Shown here in pieces: positions 59,639 to 64,000 of a DNA stretch of 64,000 nt (positions are counted from its first letter, which is position 1; every line of letters begins with the position of its first letter). The notes under the pieces are model-generated. The model was not told where the DNA came from, did no database searches, and worked only from the letters and a program-made list of their open reading frames with translations. Source of the DNA: Rhizomys pruinosus (taxonomy: Eukaryota; Chordata; Mammalia; Rodentia; Spalacidae); assembly GCA_009823505.1 (NCBI GenBank), contig VZQC01008082.1:1188056-1252055 (forward strand), given 5' to 3'. Both the position numbers and the translations under genes were made by a program.

Positions 59639-59795
59639 TGCCTGGTGTGGTGGCACAGGCTTTTAATCCCAGCACTTGGGAGGCAGAGACCAGGTGGATC
59701 TCTGTGAGATCAAGGCCAGCCTTGTCTACATATCAAGCTCCAGGCCAGCTGGGACTAAAGGGAGACCCTGTCTCAAAAAGACAAAAAAAAAAAAG
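59639..59795 (+). mobile_element. B1 SINE
   Basis: gcctggtgtggtggcacagg to poly-A; the flanks aatattgg and agtattgg suggest a target duplication. Confidence 0.92.
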
Positions 59796-60059
59796 TATTG
59801 GTTTACGGCAGACTGCAAACTCAAAACAAAGAGACCAAGCTTCCTTAGATGTGAGTGCACTGCCTTAGAGCACCAACCCCCTCCTTCTTCCCCACCACAG
59901 TTTCTGGAATCCCCTGTGGAGCTCCTTTCTTAGGCTTACCCCAGTGAGGCCCCTGAGGCCTCTTCAGCTACACCACCTTCCATACAACCTGCAGCCTCAG
60001 CCATCCTCGACCCGTGCCTGCCCAGCCAACCATCCGAGCAAGGGGGGCAGTTCCTCGGT

Positions 60060-60800
60060 TCCTTTGTTGGTCAATAGCTATTTATGAATCACCTACCATA
60101 TGCTAACTCTAGATTATTTTTCTAGGGGAGATCGATGACAAAGATATGAACAGATGTGAGCAGATGTGTAGGTGGTAAATGAAGTGCTGTAAAGGCATAA
60201 CAGGGTGACAGGATAAAAGTGGCAAGGGAGCAACTCTGACTAGGGCGGCTGGAAGGGGCCTGAGGAGGGGACGTTTGAGACGAGACCTGAATAATGGAGC
60301 AGCCGGCCTTTGGGGAGATGAGAAGTAGCACAGCCTGTCCCAGGGACAGTGAGGCCAGTGCTCCCGAGGACGAGTAAGGAGAAGGGACAGCAGGGAGACC
60401 AGCTGCAGGGTCTCAGTGACCAGGCTGCAGGGTCTGGGAAGGCTGCTGGGCTTCACTGTGGCTTCAATTAATTCATAAGTAAGTTTCAATTGGGAATTTG
60501 GAATGACTAACATTTTAGAAAGATCCCTTTGGCTGTTACTTGGAGGATGGATTAAGTGAACTATGAGAAGAGTCAGGAAGCTGTGATGATGATCCAGAGA
60601 TCCCAGGAGAGACGATGGTGACCTCAACCGCAGTTACAGAACTAGAAATGGCACAATCGGAGGATTCCAGATGTCCTTTAGAGGGGTGGGTGACAGGACT
60701 TAGCGAAGGGCTGGATGTGGAGAAGAGGAGGAAAGAACTCAAGGATGATGGATTGTGGGTCTGGGAACCCAGGTGATAATGGGAACACTTAAGCTACATT
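60060..60800 (+). mobile_element. Ancient mammalian interspersed repeat, long remnant
   Basis: tcacctaccatatgctaact, gtgctgtaaaggcataacag, gacgtttgagacgagacctg, agatccctttggctgttact and aaagaactcaaggatgatgg keep the order of a long, old dispersed repeat I recognise only by consensus text. Family name uncertain; not coding. Confidence 0.5.
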
Positions 60801-60906
60801 TATACTGATGTTAACAGTGAGGCTCAGGAAAGAAGTTTGAGAAATGGGTGATGGGGGGGGGAGGCAATCATGTCTTTGAGAAGTTTAGCTGTTAAGAGAT
60901 GTAGAG

Positions 60907-61073
60907 AAGGACGTGGTGGTGTATGCCTTTAATCCCAACACTTGGGAGGCAGAGGCAGGTGGATCTCTGTGAGTTCAAGGCCAGCTGGGTCTACATAGTG
61001 AGTTCTAAGACAGGTGAAGCTACAGGGAGACCCTGTCTCAAAAGACCAAAAATGAAAAAAAAAAAAAAAAAAA
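60907..61073 (+). mobile_element. B1 SINE
   Basis: gacgtggtggtgtatgcctt to ctcaaaagaccaaaaatgaa and poly-A. Confidence 0.9.
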
Positions 61074-61079
61074 GCTTCA

Positions 61080-61500
61080 CAGAAATGAAGGGAGAACTGG
61101 AGGTGGGTGTGGCCCAGCGAGGTTGGAGCGGTGGGTGTCCGCTTTATGTTACTTGAGATTTGAGGAGATTTTTCACACTCATAAGAACAAGTACTTAGGG
61201 AGAGAGTCAGGTAGTGCAGCAAGCAAAAGAAAGATGCAATTGGAAGAGTAAAGTCTGGGAGGGAGGAGCCAGAGCCAAGCATAGGCTGGTGGGAGAACTT
61301 CCAGTGCTGGCGGAAGGCGGGTGTCACACTGCGAAAGGCAGTGAAGAAGGCAGGTGGTGGAGTGATGCGGGCAGGGCAGTTTCCCTTCTGAACTTAGTCT
61401 GTTCTCTTTATGAACTATGAGATGACAATATCTTGGGAGTTGGTAAGGGATGGGGCCTGGAGATTTGAGAGGTGAGTAAAAGGTGTAAAGAAGTGGTGAT
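61080..61500. other. Unique intronic stretch
   Basis: Nothing recognised; may continue the older repeat upstream. Confidence 0.35.
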
Positions 61501-61504
61501 CCTG

Positions 61505-61720
61505 GGGCTGGAGAGATGGCTCAGGGGTTAAGAGCACTGGTTGTTCTTACAGAAGACCCGGGTTCAAATCCCAGCACCCACATGGCAGCTAACAACTGTC
61601 TGGAACTCCATTTCCAGGGGGATCTAACACCCTCTTCTGTCCTCCTCAGGCACTATAGGACATGGGTGCATTTAAACATATGCAGACATAATACTCATAC
61701 ATATGAAATAAAAAACAAAG
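61505..61720 (+). mobile_element. B2/B3-type SINE
   Basis: ggctggagagatggctcagg to catatgaaataaaaaacaaa. Confidence 0.88.
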
Positions 61721-61724
61721 AGAA

Positions 61725-62340
61725 AAAAAGTGAAAAAAAAAGTGATCTTGCTCTTGAAGTACAGTGGGGTGGGTTGGCAGTGTGACATTTACAGTTATCC
61801 ACAGGGAATGAGTCCAGTTAGCTGGGGTAGGTGGTTCTTTGGTACTTCAGCCTTTAGGTGGAGACAGGAATTAAAGAGAAAGCTGGGCTTGGCTAGAGTC
61901 GGCAAGTGTGCAGAGAGTACCAGGGGAGAAAGCAGCCGGGGAACCTGGACCAGGGGAGCCCAAGCAGGGAGGGAGGAAGTGGAAACGGATGGGAAGCACA
62001 GGGTTCAGCTCAGTGAGCTCCCAGGTGGGGTTGCTGCGTAACTGGACCATCCAGCAAGCAGAAGCCCCTCTGCGCGCTCTGCCAGTCTCGCCCTATGTCC
62101 TCGAGACCAGCCACTATCCTGACTTCTCACACCACTGACTAGTTTTCTCTGCTTTGAACTTTCAGCCCAGGAATATAGTTAAGGCGTGTGACTTGAAAAT
62201 ATGGCTTGTGAGATCTAGCCGTGCTGTCAGTGTGCTGGTGTAAACAATCCAGCATGTCAGCATTCTATAACTTATTTACCCATTAAGCTGTTGATAAACA
62301 TTTTGGAAACTTCCAAGGGGATCAGAAGTTCAAAGTTATC
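61725..62340. other. Unique intronic stretch
   Basis: No splice-bounded exon seen. Confidence 0.4.
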
Positions 62341-62349
62341 TTCTGCTAC

Positions 62350-62436
62350 ATGGCACACTGAGGCCAGCCTGGTCTACATAGTGAGTTTCAGGCCACCTGT
62401 GGCTACAGGGAAACCCTATCTCAAAAAGACTAAACA
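62350..62436 (+). mobile_element. 5'-truncated B1 SINE
   Basis: gccagcctggtctacatagt to ccctatctcaaaaagact. Confidence 0.8.
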
Positions 62437-62571
62437 AACACAAAACAAAAAACAAAAACCCAAAGAATGACAACAATAAACCCTCATGTAGTCTGTCTCT
62501 CCTCTAAGTTGTAATGGTACAACATACAATATTTTCTTAGCAAGGTGTGTATCACAAACCCTTCTTTTTTT

Positions 62572-62817
62572 TTAAATTTTAAAAATTTATTATTATTCTT
62601 ATTATTATTTATCTTTTTATGTGTATGAATGTACTGTCTGCATGTAGGTTTGTGCACCTGTGTCGTGCAATTACCAGAGGTCAGAAGAGGATGTCGGATT
62701 CCTCTGGAACTGGAGCCAAAGATGGTTCTCAGCCTCCTTGTGGGTACTGGAGATTGAACCTGGGTCCTCTGCAAGAGCAGTAGGCACTCTTAACTGCTAG
62801 GCCATCTCTCCAGCCCC
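62572..62817 (-). mobile_element. B2 SINE with target-site duplication
   Basis: AT-rich tail, tgaatgtactgtctgcatgt to ccatctctccagccccc; acaaacccttctt is directly repeated at about 62555 and 62820. Confidence 0.93.
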
Positions 62818-63061
62818 CACAAACCCTTCTTAAGCAGATCTTGGTTTCCATTCTTGTGTTCTGACCCTTCTTTAGATATCCTAGAATCCTACCTCTTCTA
62901 AACTACCTGCACTCTGTTGAAGAGTCTGCTTCATATTCTTGTGCCTTTGAATTTACTACCCAGTCACCTACCCAGGGTACTTACTTTGATCCTTTTAGAC
63001 TACCAGGCTTTCTCTGCCTTTGTTAGAGATTTAGAAGGGATTTTGAGAAGGTGAAGTGGGT

Positions 63062-63305
63062 TGTTTTTTGACGTAGGATCTCATTGTATGGCCCAGACTG
63101 CCTTTTAATTTACTATGTAGTCCTGCTGGTTTCAAAGTTACCATCCTATTGCCCCAGGTTTCTAAATGCTGGCATTATAGGTGTGTCTCACCATGACTAT
63201 TTTTTGTTTTGTTTTTGAGACAGGGTCTCATTTAGCTGAGGCTGGGTTCAAACTCCCCATCCTCCTGTCTCCTTGGGATGACAAGTGTGTTCTAACACAT
63301 ACAGC
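63062..63305 (-). mobile_element. Two old antisense B1-like monomers
   Basis: 63062-63200 (gacgtaggatctcattgtat, gctggcattataggtgtgtc) and 63204-63300 (gagacagggtctcatttagc), both strongly diverged. Confidence 0.6.
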
Positions 63306-63493
63306 TTAAGTCTTTGTTTGCGATCCCATAGCACATTCTATAGATCTCCACTGCCACACCAGATTCCTTGCTAAACAACGAGAGTTCCTTAATAGGAAAG
63401 CCCATGTTTGAATCATATTTATTTCCCTGGTGCCTAGGGTGGGGTCTACGACAGGAGAGACTCAGCAAGTGTCTTCTCTGTCTCCTTGATTAG

Positions 63494-63648
63494 GCCAAGT
63501 GGTGGCGCACGCCTTTAATCCTAGCACTTGGGAGGCAGAGGCAGTTGGATTTTTGTGAGTTCAAGGCCAGCCTGGTCTACAGAGTGAATTCCAGGACAGC
63601 TGGGGCTACAGGGAGACCCTGTCTCAAAAAGACAAAAAAAAAAAAAGA
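63494..63648 (+). mobile_element. B1 SINE
   Basis: gccaagtggtggcgcacgcc to ctcaaaaagacaaaaaaaaa. Confidence 0.92.
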
Positions 63649-63799
63649 AAGGAAAAAGAAATGCCTAGCAAATTGTTTCCGTGGCCCCGTGGATGTGCCT
63701 GAGAGCAAGCTTCCAGGGAGGCTCAGCTGAGAGGGATGGGGACTCATCTTGAATGTGGGTACCACATTACAGATGCTGGGAGCCTGGGAGGAGAGGGGG

Positions 63800-64000
63800 T
63801 AGAAAAGGGAAAGCCAGCTTACACGGAGGGAGAGAAGGAGAAAGAAGCCTTCACGGCAGGATGAGAACGGCTCTGCCACACGTTCTCCACCAGGCTGGTC
63901 TGAAATCTTTGAAATTGTGAGCAAAATAAATCCTTCGTCTTTTAATCTGTGTGTGTGTGTGTGTGTATGTGTGTATTTTTTCATAGTAATGAAGTCTGAC
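63800..64000 (+). mobile_element. Rodent MaLR-like LTR 3' end, cut by window edge
   Basis: gcctcaccatgagcc-type motifs are replaced by attgtgagcaaaataaatcc, tcgtcttttaatctg and a TG repeat, then tttttcatagtaatgaagtc, resembling the end of rodent MT/ORR1 LTRs. Confidence 0.5.
63946..63975. repeat. (TG)n microsatellite
   Basis: gtgtgtgtgtgtgtgtgtat inside the LTR-like fragment. Confidence 0.92.

Larger units (their letters stand above)
2678..64000 (-). other. Clpb: CLPB intron 5' of the exon (inferred; inflated by duplicated sequence)
   Basis: No other CLPB exon was recognised upstream of the exon, so the rest of the window is inferred to be intron. The preceding exon should encode a segment ending near KELLDG, and I could not find it on the minus strand. 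The apparent length is not reliable, because more than 20 kb between 21520 and 58729 repeats other sequence in the window. An exon hidden in the noisy parts cannot be excluded. Confidence 0.6.

Noticed and set aside
60109..60627. 172-codon minus-strand frame
   Set aside because: It lies entirely within an ancient interspersed repeat remnant, on the opposite strand, without coding signature.

Overview
The window is nuclear DNA of a muroid-type rodent. It is dense in B1, B2/B3 and B4 SINEs, with rodent L1 3' ends, LTRs of the MaLR class and older mammalian MIR, L2 and L1M fragments. The B2 copies lack the typical Mus 3' body, so Mus or Rattus is unlikely, but I cannot name the species. There is no bacterial, plasmid or CRISPR content.

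The only protein-coding exon I can support is a 98-bp minus-strand exon at 2580-2677. It encodes the last ankyrin repeat of CLPB (Skd3), the mitochondrial AAA+ disaggregase. The rest reads as CLPB intron: 1-2579 lies 3' of the exon and everything above 2677 lies 5' of it. I recognised no other CLPB exon.

Layout. 1-21518 is clean sequence with ordinary intronic repeats, a roughly 25-unit 36-bp minisatellite grown from a B1 (4192-5086), a SINE-free GC-rich block (6470-8670) and several small tandem repeats. 21520-58729 is structurally abnormal. Single n characters at 21519, 29524, 44130 and 58730 separate clean contig-like pieces (21520-23308, 29525-33220, about 46480-48450, 49490-50510) from indel-rich stretches. 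The indel-rich stretches are inverted, degraded copies of the clean pieces (23309-29523, 33221-44129, 51560-58729). A very noisy L1 occupies 44131-46465. 58731-64000 is clean intron again.

My main conclusion is that this fold-back architecture is most likely an assembly or gap-filling artefact, with uncorrected long reads pasted in reverse orientation at repeat-bounded gaps. It is unlikely to be a new biological system. The noisy copies are still informative: they agree with each other and suggest that the clean contigs are misjoined at a B1 and at a B2 and have lost 7 of 14 units of a minisatellite. No previously undescribed functional system was found.
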